Of a stretch of DNA of 64,000 bases, positions 54,317 to 63,619 are shown in pieces. The notes beneath the pieces were generated by a model. It was not told the origin of the DNA. It saw only the letters and a program-made list of their open reading frames with translations, and did no database searches. The stretch covers positions 1 to 64,000 of the forward strand of contig NZ_JACJOF010000042.1 of the NCBI RefSeq assembly GCF_014695395.1. The letters are read 5' to 3'. How positions within the stretch are numbered: position 1 is the stretch's first letter; every line of letters starts with the position of its first letter. Both the position numbers and the translations under genes were made by a program. The DNA is from Nodosilinea sp. FACHB-131 (GTDB taxonomy: Bacteria > Cyanobacteriota > Cyanobacteriia > Phormidesmidales > Phormidesmidaceae).

Positions 54317-54703
54317 TTAATACTCGGACGGAAGCATGACCACGCCGCGCTGGAGGTATAGCGTCACTTTCTTTAAGGTGAACCCCGCGCAGCTTACCCG
54401 GTGGGAAAGGATAGGCTCGTTTGCGTCGCGCAACCATTGCACTAACCCACTTGCATCGTCGTCGAGAGAAACTCGCCAGAACTGCATGTGCTGGAGGTCG
54501 GGATTCCCCGCAATAAGCGGGTGAAGTTGACACGCGACAATGTGAGCGATAAGCCACAAGCCGCCCCCTTCTTTCACTAGAAAGGCCACCCCATCAGTGA
54601 GGAAATAATGCGGTGAAAAGGGGAGCGGGTGGTACTGCTCCGTACCGGTAAATCCCCGCAAATCTGATTCCTTGATGGTTGTTGTTGCTGTTCCATTTTC
54701 CAT
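54317..54703 (-). CDS. DUF6876-family protein, 128 aa
   Basis: This is the third member in the window: DLRGFTGTEQYH, YFLTDGVAFLVKEGG, LWLIAHIVACQLHP, MQFWRVSLDDDASG and the ending VTLYLQRGVVMLPSEY. The start at ATG 54703 is favoured (AAAGAGAG upstream) over one six codons earlier. It probably forms a unit with the J-domain gene downstream. Confidence 0.75.
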   Translation of the reverse strand: MENGTATTTIKESDLRGFTGTEQYHPLPFSPHYFLTDGVAFLVKEGGGLWLIAHIVACQLHPLIAGNPDLQHMQFWRVSLDDDASGLVQWLRDANEPILSHRVSCAGFTLKKVTLYLQRGVVMLPSEY

Positions 54704-54746
54704 GTGTGTACTCTCTTTCAATCGTTTTTATTGCTTGTTGGGGAAC

Positions 54747-54821
54747 GGGTTTCCCACACCGATGGATAACCCGCTTTGGCCCGTTCGAGGGCCGCGGGTT
54801 ATCCACAGCGATGGAAAACCC
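54747..54821. repeat. Nested inverted repeat with DnaA-box-like ends
   Basis: GGATAACCCGC (54764-54774) is the exact complement of GCGGGTTATCC (54794-54804); outer arms GGGTTTCC and GGAAAACCC extend it. TTATCCACA (54799-54807) is a perfect DnaA-box consensus, and a one-mismatch counterpart lies on the left arm. It could be a second origin, a promoter region or an attenuator before the J-domain/DUF6876 genes. Confidence 0.55.
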
Positions 54822-54844
54822 TTCATGCAGGGTGCGAGCCTTTC

Positions 54845-55156
54845 CTAGTGCGCAACGCCTCCGCCGCCGTTTACCTGCTGCCTTTGTTGTGGGTGTGCGC
54901 GGGTTGGTGGCGAGGCTTCAACGTGCGGCGCAGTTTCTGCCCAGTCAGTGCGTCGTGATGCCTTGCCAAGCTCGCGCACTTCGCCCGCAAGTCGATTTAC
55001 TGCATCAGTAAGCGCAAGCGTCTCCCGCTTGCTGCCCCAGCACCGCCCAGCAAAGCTCCGTACAGCCTGAATCAACGGCGACCCCACAACGACAATCCCT
55101 AGCCCTGCAACTGCCCCTAGCCATCCGCCGAAGCGCATTCCATCGATGTAATCCAT
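54845..55156 (-). CDS. Small membrane protein, 103 aa
   Basis: ATG 55156 (MDYIDGMRFGGW) has GGAGGGG just before it; the longer frame to 55201 lacks one. One hydrophobic segment (about 9-33, WLGAVAGLGIVVVGSPLIQA) is followed by a polar helical and Pro/Gln-rich tail. It reads away from the relaxase operon. Unknown family; it could be part of transfer regulation. Confidence 0.55.
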   Translation of the reverse strand: MDYIDGMRFGGWLGAVAGLGIVVVGSPLIQAVRSFAGRCWGSKRETLALTDAVNRLAGEVRELGKASRRTDWAETAPHVEASPPTRAHPQQRQQVNGGGGVAH

Positions 55157-55271
55157 ACCCCTCCAAATTTCGGAGGCGGGCTCTCGAAGAGAGCCCACCA
55201 CACCTGACGCACCCAGTAGGTGCCTTTGGGAGAAGGCTAAAACCCTTGCAAAATAAGGAATTGAAGGCTGT

Positions 55272-55343
55272 CTACACTGTGTTTACAGCGTAGTGCCTAC
55301 AAATCTGGAGACCTCCGGAGCGTGCGGGTTTACGCATGTAAAC
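55272..55343. other. Candidate origin of transfer (oriT)
   Basis: Three inverted repeats lie directly before the accessory gene: CTACACTG/CAGCGTAG (55272-55293, one mismatch), CTGGAG/CTCCGG (55305-55318) and GTTTAC/GTAAAC (55328-55343). Position next to an RHH-like gene and a MobF relaxase is where oriT is usually found. The nick site cannot be named from sequence alone. Confidence 0.5.
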
Positions 55344-55378
55344 AGGTACAAATGCTCTTTTTGAAGGTGCTACATTCA

Positions 55379-55780
55379 ATGGCAAGTGAGGATAAAACCC
55401 CCGCTATTAGCTTTCGCGTCTCCCGCGAACAGTATGAGCGCCTCAGAGAACTCGCCGAAGCGCGGGCGCGAGGCCGAAGAAACTACAGCGTTAACCTTTA
55501 TGCAAAAGACCTGGTACTAGACACGCTTGAGAGTGTTTCATCGGGCGCAAGCAACACTCCTGAATTAACAGCCCTGCGCGAAGAAGTGCACGAGCTTGAA
55601 AGTCTTCTCCTTCAGATCGGCCGAAATCTTAACCGAGCAACTGAAGGGGTGCTTGCGTCAGTAGCAGGTATACCGAAACGGATCGACAGTGAGACTGACC
55701 CTGAGGTGACCACACGCCTTAAGCGGGAATATGTCGAATTGGCACGGGAGTGGGTCGCGCGAAATATGCCTATTACCTAG
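55379..55780 (+). CDS. RHH-type relaxosome accessory protein, 133 aa
   Basis: ATG 55379 has AAGGTG upstream. The N-terminus has ISFRVSREQYERLRELAEAR, a strand-helix-helix DNA-binding pattern like TraY/TrwA and MobC-type proteins, and then a coiled coil (about 65-95, LREEVHELESLLLQIGRNLN). Such proteins bind oriT and help the relaxase nick DNA. The relaxase gene follows 46 bp later. Confidence 0.7.
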   Translation: MASEDKTPAISFRVSREQYERLRELAEARARGRRNYSVNLYAKDLVLDTLESVSSGASNTPELTALREEVHELESLLLQIGRNLNRATEGVLASVAGIPKRIDSETDPEVTTRLKREYVELAREWVARNMPIT

Positions 55781-55834
55781 TGGCTTTAAGGGTTTCTCCT
55801 CACTGATTGTGCATCTCAGCAGTCGGTGAATTTT

Positions 55835-58393
55835 ATGCTTACAGTCAGTTCCATGACGGCAGGTCAGGAGAACTACTATTGCCTACTGGCCCAGGAAGAC
55901 TACTACCTTGCAGGGGGAGAGCCACCGGGTATCTGGCATGGCCGAGGTCTGGCTCACTTTGGCATATCGGGGGTTGTTGATAAGGAGCAGTTTAGGAATC
56001 TGTTTCGAGGATTCTCTCCTGATGGAGAGAGAAAACTTGTCAGTAACGCAGGAAAGAAGAACCACCGGTCAGGTGTTGATCTCGTCTTTAGCCTCCCAAA
56101 GAGTGCCAGCATTCTGTGGGGTCTTGGATCCCAATGGCACCGGCAAGAGATTCGCGATGGAGGACTATGCGCAACGAAGCGGGCGCTTGAATACCTAGAG
56201 GACTCTGCCTTTATTCGTCGTGGTAAGGGCGGTGTTATCAAAGAGAAGGCAAGCATTGTTGCTGCCATCTGGGAACATGGGACAAGCCGTGCCCAAGACC
56301 CTAATCTTCACTTCCACGCCACGGTGCTCAATGTTGGAGTGCGTGACGATGGGAAGACCTGGGCGCTTGAAACAAAGCCATTCTTTGAACGAAAGATGGC
56401 AGGAGGCGCACTCTTTCGTGCTGAGCTTGCGCACCAATTACGCTCACGATTAGGACTCAAGCTCGTTCGGAAGCGGAGCTGGTTTGAGGTGGATGGGGTT
56501 CCATCAGATCTAATTGAGCGGTTCTCGACACGCCGTAAAGAGATACTTCAGGCACTCGGTATCAGCGACTTTTCACGGGAACACGGGACGGTCGTTGATG
56601 CCAAGCTTGCAGCGGTAGAGGCGGTACGAACGAGGAAGAAGAAAACCCTTGTTGCACGTGATGCTCTTCACAGAGCTTGGCACGAGGTGTGCCGCGAACT
56701 TGGATATGACCCGGCCCAACTAGCACCTCACTACGAGCGATATCAACGAACAGTTGAGGAGGATAAGCAAACGCTTTCCACTGTCATTGGGGACCTGACC
56801 CGTTGGGATAACAGTGAAGGTGAGCGGAAAAGTCTGCTTGCCCATGAAAGTTATTTCTCTGAACCACAGCTTGTGCGGCGAGTTGCAGAAGAGGTGCAGG
56901 TGCTGGGCATTGGTGCAGATGCAATCCTTACGGCCGTGGGAGAGTTTCTTCGATCAACAGGAGTAGTCGCACTTACTCGGGGGAGTCAAGAACTCTACAC
57001 GACTGAGGATGTACTTAAAGTTGAACGAGAGCTGCTTGATAAAGCGGAAGCGTTACAAGCGAATCACACTCACAGTACGAATCCGCGAGTAGTCGATCGT
57101 GTGGTTGCGTCTATTGCTCGAGAAGTTAGTGGCCGCAATCGGGCAAGTGCAGAGCCTCGGGGCCTCAGTGATGAGCAGGAGCGAGCGCTGCGCCACATTA
57201 CCGAGACTCCCCAGGGCCTAGCGCTTGTTGTTGGCGCTGCTGGGGCGGGAAAGACGTTTATGCTCAACGCTGCGCGAATGGTGTGGGAGAAAGAAGGGTA
57301 CCGCGTTATCGGAGCAGCAGTTGCAGCAAAGGCTGCGGGAGGGCTTAAGGAAGGTGCTCGTATTGAGCGCTCCATGTCGATTGCAAAACTTTTGAAAGAG
57401 ATACAACGGGGGAACCAGACTGTCTCTCCTAATTCAAAGGGAGAAAAGGGAATTTCGCTTGATAGTCGCACCATTCTCCTCATCGATGAGGCAGGAATGG
57501 TGGGCACTCGGCAAATGGCACAGCTTGTTTCCCACGTGCATCGTGCAGGGGCAAAGCTTGTGCTTGTTGGTGACCCTAAGCAGCTCCAACCTATCGATGC
57601 AGGGGGGCCATTCCCAGCGTTTCAGGATCGGTTCGGTGCAGCAGAATTACGGGAAAACCGTCGGCAAGTAGAGGAGTGGACCCGTGAGTCCGTTGACCTT
57701 TTCCGCACGGGGCATGCCGAGGCAGCGCTTGAGCAGTACGAGGCAAGGGGCATGGTTGTTGTTCGGCAAAACCGGATGAAAGCAATTGAGTCTTTAATCG
57801 CTGACTGGGCAATGGAGGCACGGCGAAACCCACGCGATCACCTCATGATTGCAGCGACCAATGAGCAAGTGACCACGTTAAATCGTAGGGCACAGCAGGA
57901 ACGGTTTCGGAACTTTGAGCTCGGATTGGGATTTCTTCGTGTAGGAAAAGAGCGGTTCCATGTTGGTGAACGAGTGCTCTTTACTGAGAACTCGTACCGG
58001 GACGGGGTGTTTAACGGCGACCTGGGAACGGTGAAAAAGATTAACCCCCTCGATCGAAAATTCACCATCAAGCTTGATAGCGGCAAAACCGTTGAAGTGA
58101 ATGCAAATCGGTACAAGGGATTAAAGCTTGGGTACGCCATTACGACCCACAAGGCCCAAGGGATGACGATTAAGCGCAATGCCTATGTGCTTGTAGAGAG
58201 CCTAATGCAGGAGCTTCAGCTGGTCTACGTGCAGGCGACACGGGCAAAGGAAAAGACCAAGTTTTACGTTGATAAACCGACTTATCAGCATTTCCGTACA
58301 GCAGCAAGTCAGGGCCGGGAGAAGCGGCTTGCGACCTCTGTTCTTAATGAAAAAACAACACAGCGAAGACACGAACAATCTTTAGAACTTTAG
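55835..58393 (+). CDS. MobF-type relaxase-helicase (TraI/TrwC-like)
   Basis: The 852-residue protein begins MLTVSSMTAGQENYYC at ATG 55835 (a GTG three codons earlier is less likely). Residues about 1-280 form a relaxase domain with tyrosine pairs near the N-terminus (ENYYC, QEDYYL) and the histidine triad in DPNLHFHATVLN. Residues about 450-800 form an SF1 helicase with Walker A (GAAGAGKTF, about 467) and LLIDEAGMVGT. It should nick oriT, attach covalently to the 5' end and unwind the strand for transfer. Length is close to that of TrwC, which is about 970 residues. Confidence 0.93.
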   Translation: MLTVSSMTAGQENYYCLLAQEDYYLAGGEPPGIWHGRGLAHFGISGVVDKEQFRNLFRGFSPDGERKLVSNAGKKNHRSGVDLVFSLPKSASILWGLGSQWHRQEIRDGGLCATKRALEYLEDSAFIRRGKGGVIKEKASIVAAIWEHGTSRAQDPNLHFHATVLNVGVRDDGKTWALETKPFFERKMAGGALFRAELAHQLRSRLGLKLVRKRSWFEVDGVPSDLIERFSTRRKEILQALGISDFSREHGTVVDAKLAAVEAVRTRKKKTLVARDALHRAWHEVCRELGYDPAQLAPHYERYQRTVEEDKQTLSTVIGDLTRWDNSEGERKSLLAHESYFSEPQLVRRVAEEVQVLGIGADAILTAVGEFLRSTGVVALTRGSQELYTTEDVLKVERELLDKAEALQANHTHSTNPRVVDRVVASIAREVSGRNRASAEPRGLSDEQERALRHITETPQGLALVVGAAGAGKTFMLNAARMVWEKEGYRVIGAAVAAKAAGGLKEGARIERSMSIAKLLKEIQRGNQTVSPNSKGEKGISLDSRTILLIDEAGMVGTRQMAQLVSHVHRAGAKLVLVGDPKQLQPIDAGGPFPAFQDRFGAAELRENRRQVEEWTRESVDLFRTGHAEAALEQYEARGMVVVRQNRMKAIESLIADWAMEARRNPRDHLMIAATNEQVTTLNRRAQQERFRNFELGLGFLRVGKERFHVGERVLFTENSYRDGVFNGDLGTVKKINPLDRKFTIKLDSGKTVEVNANRYKGLKLGYAITTHKAQGMTIKRNAYVLVESLMQELQLVYVQATRAKEKTKFYVDKPTYQHFRTAASQGREKRLATSVLNEKTTQRRHEQSLEL

Positions 58394-58405
58394 GCGGTAA
58401 CTATC

Positions 58406-58882
58406 ATGCGGCATGGTGTTATTTGGCTTTTGAAGATGATTGCCCTAGTGGGCCTTATTCCGATTGCAGTGGGAGGATATCGACTAGCAGACTACTACCT
58501 CCCTGATTCACTCCCTACTTCCATTGTTTGGTTTCTGAGTGTGTTTGCGAGTGTGCTCGCCTTGCAGCTCTACAACCATTACCTGGGGGGGCTCTTCTTT
58601 CAACTCGACATTGATAAGTCCATCCGCCACATCTGGATTGTGGTGTGTGTGGTGAAGTGGACCATCCTGTTTGGGCTTGGCGTTATATCCATTCCGCTCT
58701 GTGTCTACTTTTCGTACAGCATCTTTCTTCATCAGGTAGGAACGTCTTCATTCTTAAGCTGGGCACTCGGAGGCTTTTTTGGATTTGGGATTTCGCTCGT
58801 GCTTCAGGAATCGCTCGTGGTGATGTACCGAAATGCAATCGCCGAGAAAGTAGGGGCCGAGTACCCCCATCGGAGGAAGTGA
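58406..58882 (+). CDS. Transfer-operon membrane protein, 158 aa
   Basis: Four hydrophobic segments (about 6-24, 31-50, 77-100 and 108-130) make this an integral membrane protein. It begins 13 bp after the relaxase and its stop overlaps the T4CP start by one base (TGATG), so it is part of the same operon. Likely role: a partner or anchor of the coupling protein at the inner membrane. The family is not recognised. Confidence 0.7.
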   Translation: MRHGVIWLLKMIALVGLIPIAVGGYRLADYYLPDSLPTSIVWFLSVFASVLALQLYNHYLGGLFFQLDIDKSIRHIWIVVCVVKWTILFGLGVISIPLCVYFSYSIFLHQVGTSSFLSWALGGFFGFGISLVLQESLVVMYRNAIAEKVGAEYPHRRK

Positions 58883-60981
58883 TGAACAAGATCGTTTGGT
58901 TGTGCGTTTCGTTTGCTCTCTATGGATTGGTTGGTTGTGTTCTTTGGCAGGGAATTCATCCGGCAGCATTGCTTATAACTGAGGGACTTACGTTCCTTGG
59001 GTTTGAGTGGATAACTGAAGGAGGCATTGTTCCGTTCCTTATTTACGGAGGGTATGCCCTGTGGGTGCTTTCGGTCGTAGGGTACAGCCTCACCTTGGTG
59101 CGGATTCGAGGGGAAGGTAAAGGGCTCGGATCTTGGCTCTTACTTGGCATTGGGGCAGGTGCTTTGGCGATGCTCTTCTGGGTACTTCCTATTGTGGGCG
59201 GTGTTCTTGCGTATCGTCTCGCGTTGTCTCAGTTGTCTGATGCGCCGCGATTAGCGGCGTTAGTCGGCATCATTTTTGGCGCAGGGGGAGTGTTTGGTTT
59301 TTTGGGGCCAGTGGTAGTGCGGGTGCCTGGGCAGCCATCAAGGGAGGTTCATCTTCGGGGAAGTCACCAGATTGGTTTCTCCAAAATGCGGCGGCTCCTT
59401 CAAAAGAGGGAGCGGTTTAGCCCCTTTTTGGGTGGCGTATATCTCGCAGTAGCAAGAGCTACCCAGCACTTTCTCTTTATCGGGCGTACGGGGGCAGGGA
59501 AGTCGTTCAGTATTGATGTGCTTCTGTGGAACGTGCTGCCTGCTGTTGGGAGGGAACCTGATCACCGAGCGCTCGTGTACGACCACAAAGGGGTGGCCAT
59601 TCCCTTTGTGACTCGAATGGATGTGCCGTGGAAGCTTTTTAACCCCTTTGATATGCGGTCAGTGGCTTGGGATATCCAAGCTGATTGTGAAGACGAAGCC
59701 GGGGCTCGCGAGATGGCGGAGATACTTCTACCGCTTCGCAAAGATGCACAGCCTTTTTTCCCTATGGCAGCACAAGAGCTTTTTGTTGGGATTGCCATGA
59801 CCTTCCTTACCAATGAGGAGACATGGGATCTGTTTGATGTAGTAAGCACGATGCGCGATCAGGAGAAGCTTAAAGCACTGTTAGCGCGGACGCCTGCTGG
59901 GCGGAATCTCATGGGGCTTTATTTTGAGATGCGTGAAGGTATTGAATCAAAGAGCGGCCACGATGTAAGAGCGACGGCGTTTACCTACTTAGGGAGGCTT
60001 GCCACGGTTGCTGCGGCATGGCGGAAGCTTGGGGAGATAAACGGTAGGATAAGCCTCCAATCGTGGGCTAATAATCGTGGCCGCGACAACTATGTACTTA
60101 TCCTCGGGCGCGCGAACCGAAACGATGTCGTGATGCAGGCAATGTATCAGCTCATTTTTGCGCGTGTGGTGCAGGAGATTGAAGGCCAACAGGATTCAAG
60201 GAAGCGAAGAACCTGGGTGGTTTTTGATGAGGCATTTATGGTGGGGCGGTTGCCAAAGCTTGAAAACCTCCTTGTGTTTGGGCGCTCTAAGGGGGCGGCT
60301 ATTGTTTGGGGCTTCCAATCATGGCTTGGCATTGAAGAGTTGTATGGGCGGGAGATCGCAAGCCAGATTATCGGCCAGTTCGGGCATTGTGGATTCTTCC
60401 GGATGGATGCTGATTCTGCGAAGAAGGTCTCTGATGCGATTGGGCAGCGGCAGCTTGAGCGGTATCGGCAGAGCCGCTCGGTGAATGGGAGTGATCGGAG
60501 TATATCGATCTCTCACCAGTGGGATGAAAAGATCGAGCCCTTGACACTCCCCAGTGATTTGTCTGGGAAGCAAATGCAGAAGCCAGGTGTCGGACTCCCC
60601 GGTTCTTATATGTCGGTTGACCTCGATACGGAGGTCGGGATGCTCTGGGAGCATACACTGTCGTCTTTGTGGGTCGGGTGGATGCGGCACCAGCTCTACG
60701 GTGAGCGGTTTCTCATCTTTCCTGCACAGCAGTCTAAAGAAGTGCCTGTAGAGCGCATTCCTTCTAGCTGGGCAACATCTGGGGACTGGGCCTTTGACGG
60801 TGGTGGTGGGGATAAGGAGAATGGTGTGGTGAGTATGAGTAGCGGCGAGGAGGGGTCTCCTCAGGTGGTGTATCCACTTATTTGGATGGAAGAAGAAGAT
60901 GACGATGAGAATGTCGCTGAAAGTATGGGGCGTGGTGAAGATGATAGCGCCGCGCCGGGATATGATTTTCCACCGATGTGA
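58882..60981 (+). CDS. Type IV coupling protein (VirD4/TraD-like)
   Basis: ATG 58882 has GGAGGAAG before it; the longer frame is open but runs through the upstream gene. The 699-residue protein has about four N-terminal hydrophobic segments (residues 5-150), Walker A in FLFIGRTGAGKSFSID (about 199) and Walker B in TWVVFDEAFMVG (about 443), the order of VirD4/TraD ATPases. It should link the relaxosome to a mating channel. The C-terminus is acidic (about 640-699). Length is normal. The channel ATPase VirB4 is not in the window. Confidence 0.92.
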   Translation: MNKIVWLCVSFALYGLVGCVLWQGIHPAALLITEGLTFLGFEWITEGGIVPFLIYGGYALWVLSVVGYSLTLVRIRGEGKGLGSWLLLGIGAGALAMLFWVLPIVGGVLAYRLALSQLSDAPRLAALVGIIFGAGGVFGFLGPVVVRVPGQPSREVHLRGSHQIGFSKMRRLLQKRERFSPFLGGVYLAVARATQHFLFIGRTGAGKSFSIDVLLWNVLPAVGREPDHRALVYDHKGVAIPFVTRMDVPWKLFNPFDMRSVAWDIQADCEDEAGAREMAEILLPLRKDAQPFFPMAAQELFVGIAMTFLTNEETWDLFDVVSTMRDQEKLKALLARTPAGRNLMGLYFEMREGIESKSGHDVRATAFTYLGRLATVAAAWRKLGEINGRISLQSWANNRGRDNYVLILGRANRNDVVMQAMYQLIFARVVQEIEGQQDSRKRRTWVVFDEAFMVGRLPKLENLLVFGRSKGAAIVWGFQSWLGIEELYGREIASQIIGQFGHCGFFRMDADSAKKVSDAIGQRQLERYRQSRSVNGSDRSISISHQWDEKIEPLTLPSDLSGKQMQKPGVGLPGSYMSVDLDTEVGMLWEHTLSSLWVGWMRHQLYGERFLIFPAQQSKEVPVERIPSSWATSGDWAFDGGGGDKENGVVSMSSGEEGSPQVVYPLIWMEEEDDDENVAESMGRGEDDSAAPGYDFPPM

Positions 60982-61163
60982 GCGGTGTTCCGCGTATTAG
61001 TCATTAGGTTTATGCAGGCTTTTGCTAAGTAAATCCTGTAGTAAATTGAGCTTTGAATAGCCATTTAGCTATAACGACATTAGTTTGTAGGCAATATACT
61101 GGATTCGTCGTCATAGCTCTGCCTCATTTAGAATTGAGAGAGCTATAAATCCAGGTAATGTGA

Positions 61164-62165
61164 ATGAATGAAGGTATAGTTGAGCAGAAAAAAAGACGTA
61201 TTTTATCGATAGATGGTGGAGGAATACTAGGAACATTCCCTGCTGCTTTTCTTGCTGGAATTGAAAGCCAACTCGATAGACCTATTGGCGAATACTTCGA
61301 CTTGATTACAGGTACTTCTACCGGAGGCATTATTGCTCTTGGCCTTGGGATGGGGCTTCGAGCAGCTGATATTCTAGACCTTTATGAAAGACGAGGCCCG
61401 GAGATCTTTGGACAACATCAGACTCCGCTCCAGAATCTTCTCAATAATAAGCTGCGTGCCATACGCTGGCTCTACCAGAGAAAATATAGTTCAGATAGCC
61501 TCCGAGCAATCCTCGTTGAACTTTTTGGAGAAAAGCGCTTGGGAGAAGCTAAGCATCGGTTAGTTATCCCTGCGTGGAATCCAATCGCGCAGACTGTCTA
61601 TATCTACAAGACACCCCATCACTCACGGTTTAAGACAGATTATAAATCTCTTGTTGTGGATGCAGCTCTTGCTACTTCAGCAGCCCCTACTTACTTCCAG
61701 CAACACATTACCCAAGAGAGCGTGGGTCTTATCGATGGAGGAATCTGGGCCAATAACCCTATTGCTGTTGGCGTTACTGAAGCTGTTGGAGTTCTAAACT
61801 GGCCTGGAGACCAAATTTCTGTGTTGAGCTTAGGGTGTTTGGATGAGGTCTATACACTACCAAAAGCAGCTGGTATTGGCTCCCTTGGAACAAAACTCGT
61901 TTCCTTATTTATGAGTGGCCAGTCCCACGGGGCTATGGGAATCGCTAAGCTTCTTACCGGACATGAACATGAGCGAGACGCTATATTTAGAGTCAATCAG
62001 GCAGTTCCATCGGGAATCTACTCTATGGATGGAGTGTCTGCAATCAAAGATCTGAAGGGACTTGGTTTTTCCCACGCACGGGAGAGGTTCCCAAGTTTAG
62101 AGAGAGTTTTCTTTGCGGAACCTGCTGAGCCCTTTGAACCTCTGTACACACTTCCTGAGAATTAG
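61164..62165 (+). CDS. capV: Patatin-like phospholipase, CBASS effector
   Basis: The 333-residue protein has the patatin signature: ILSIDGGGILGTFPAAFLAG (oxyanion loop, about 12-31), GTSTGG (nucleophile Ser, about 48-53) and LIDGGIWANN (catalytic Asp, about 193). Paired with a CD-NTase directly downstream (2-bp gap), it should be the effector of a CBASS defence system: a cyclic nucleotide made during infection switches on its lipase, which degrades the inner membrane. Family name CapV is used for such effectors. It is plus-strand and independent of the transfer operon. Confidence 0.85.
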   Translation: MNEGIVEQKKRRILSIDGGGILGTFPAAFLAGIESQLDRPIGEYFDLITGTSTGGIIALGLGMGLRAADILDLYERRGPEIFGQHQTPLQNLLNNKLRAIRWLYQRKYSSDSLRAILVELFGEKRLGEAKHRLVIPAWNPIAQTVYIYKTPHHSRFKTDYKSLVVDAALATSAAPTYFQQHITQESVGLIDGGIWANNPIAVGVTEAVGVLNWPGDQISVLSLGCLDEVYTLPKAAGIGSLGTKLVSLFMSGQSHGAMGIAKLLTGHEHERDAIFRVNQAVPSGIYSMDGVSAIKDLKGLGFSHARERFPSLERVFFAEPAEPFEPLYTLPEN

Positions 62166-62167
62166 TC

Positions 62168-63598
62168 ATGAAACTAACTGAGCAATTTGAAACATTCCTA
62201 GAGGATGTCGTAAACCTCAATCAGACCCGAATCGATAGACTGGAAGGCCACGTCAAGGCAATTCAGGAGTTCCTGGAGCCCAGTGGCTATGAGGCAACAA
62301 TTATCAGATTTTCGCCTCAAGGGTCATGGGCACATCAGACAATCATCAAGCCGCAGACTGACAAAGAGTTTGATGCCGATTTGGTGATGTTTGTGGAACG
62401 TCATCCTGACTGGGAGCCACAAGACTATGTGAACAACCTGTATGCTCTCTTCAAGGCCTCTGGGGTTTACGAAGATAAGGCAACCCGTGGAAACCGCTGC
62501 GTTGTGCTCGACTATGCGGGTGATTTCCACCTTGATGTCGTTCCATGTGTTACTACGGATTACTATAGTCAGGCGTTTGAGGTCTGCAATCGCAACGACA
62601 ATGAATTCGAGGATGCAGCACCTGAAGCATACTCTGCGTGGTTTGCGCAGAGAAATGAGTGGACGGGAAACAACATGCTTATCCACTCAGTGCGGCTGCT
62701 CAAATACCTTCGAGATATCAAAGGTAGGTTTGGCGTTAAGTCAATTCTGTTGACTACCCTTGTAGGGAATATGGTTGAGGTTCTCGATTCCTATAATCGG
62801 GCTCTCCATTACCCAGATTTGCCTACGTCTCTAAAGACATTGGTAGATCGGCTGGATAACTTTCTTCAAGAGAACGAAGAAATGCCTCTGGTCGAGAACC
62901 CAGTGTTGTCTACCGAAACCTTTAACCGTCACTGGGATCAGGCAAAATACGATAACTTTAGAGACTGTATTCACCGGTACCGGGAGTGGATTGATGATGC
63001 CTACGATGAAGAGGATGAGAACGAAAGTATTCGGAAATGGAGGCGAGTATTTGGTGATGACTTTGCTAAAGGTGAAGTAATTGCAAGTGCCACCTTTTCA
63101 AAGACATTGCTGCTACAGACATTTCAAAGTCGTGATGTAGTAGCCGCAGTAATTTATCATGGGAGTGGCATCTTAGATGGGCTAATTTCGCCGAGGTTGC
63201 CTTATGTAGAGCGACTTCCTTGGCGGGTTGATAATCAACTCAATGTGGCGTTGCGAGTTACGGAGGTTTCTGGAAGACGGCGCAACGATAACCTGAGGCT
63301 TCTTCGCTCTGGGGATGTGCTGGACAAAGATCGATGGATTCGGTTTGAAGCATTTCAGGAAAATGGACTTTCCCTGCCAGCTAACAGCTTTGATGTACAT
63401 TGGCAGGTTGTGAACACCGATCAGGAAGCGGCAATAGCAGATACTCTGCGAGGGGAGATCTACTCCTCTCATGATCCCGGCGTGCGGTGGGAATCAACCG
63501 AGTACCACGGAGCACACTGGGTAGAGGCTTTCGCGGTGTCTAAACGGACTCGGACATGTTGGGGAAGGAGCGGTCGGTTTTTCGTGGTGATTCAGTAA
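62168..63598 (+). CDS. CD-NTase (cGAS/DncV-like) with sensor domain
   Basis: The 476-residue enzyme shows the nucleotidyltransferase core: SPQGSWAHQTIIKP (about 49-62), DKEFDADLVMFV with acidic pair (about 65-76) and FHLDVVPC (third Asp, about 121). The C-terminal part (about 345-475), with FDVHWQVVNTDQEAAIADTL and HWVEAFAVS, resembles the AGS-C sensor domain often fused to CD-NTases. It should make a cyclic oligonucleotide that activates the patatin effector upstream. No Cap2/Cap3 or HORMA/TRIP13 genes follow, so it reads as a two-gene type I CBASS. Confidence 0.85.
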   Translation: MKLTEQFETFLEDVVNLNQTRIDRLEGHVKAIQEFLEPSGYEATIIRFSPQGSWAHQTIIKPQTDKEFDADLVMFVERHPDWEPQDYVNNLYALFKASGVYEDKATRGNRCVVLDYAGDFHLDVVPCVTTDYYSQAFEVCNRNDNEFEDAAPEAYSAWFAQRNEWTGNNMLIHSVRLLKYLRDIKGRFGVKSILLTTLVGNMVEVLDSYNRALHYPDLPTSLKTLVDRLDNFLQENEEMPLVENPVLSTETFNRHWDQAKYDNFRDCIHRYREWIDDAYDEEDENESIRKWRRVFGDDFAKGEVIASATFSKTLLLQTFQSRDVVAAVIYHGSGILDGLISPRLPYVERLPWRVDNQLNVALRVTEVSGRRRNDNLRLLRSGDVLDKDRWIRFEAFQENGLSLPANSFDVHWQVVNTDQEAAIADTLRGEIYSSHDPGVRWESTEYHGAHWVEAFAVSKRTRTCWGRSGRFFVVIQ

Positions 63599-63619
63599 CT
63601 ATCAAGGGTGCTGCCAGGG

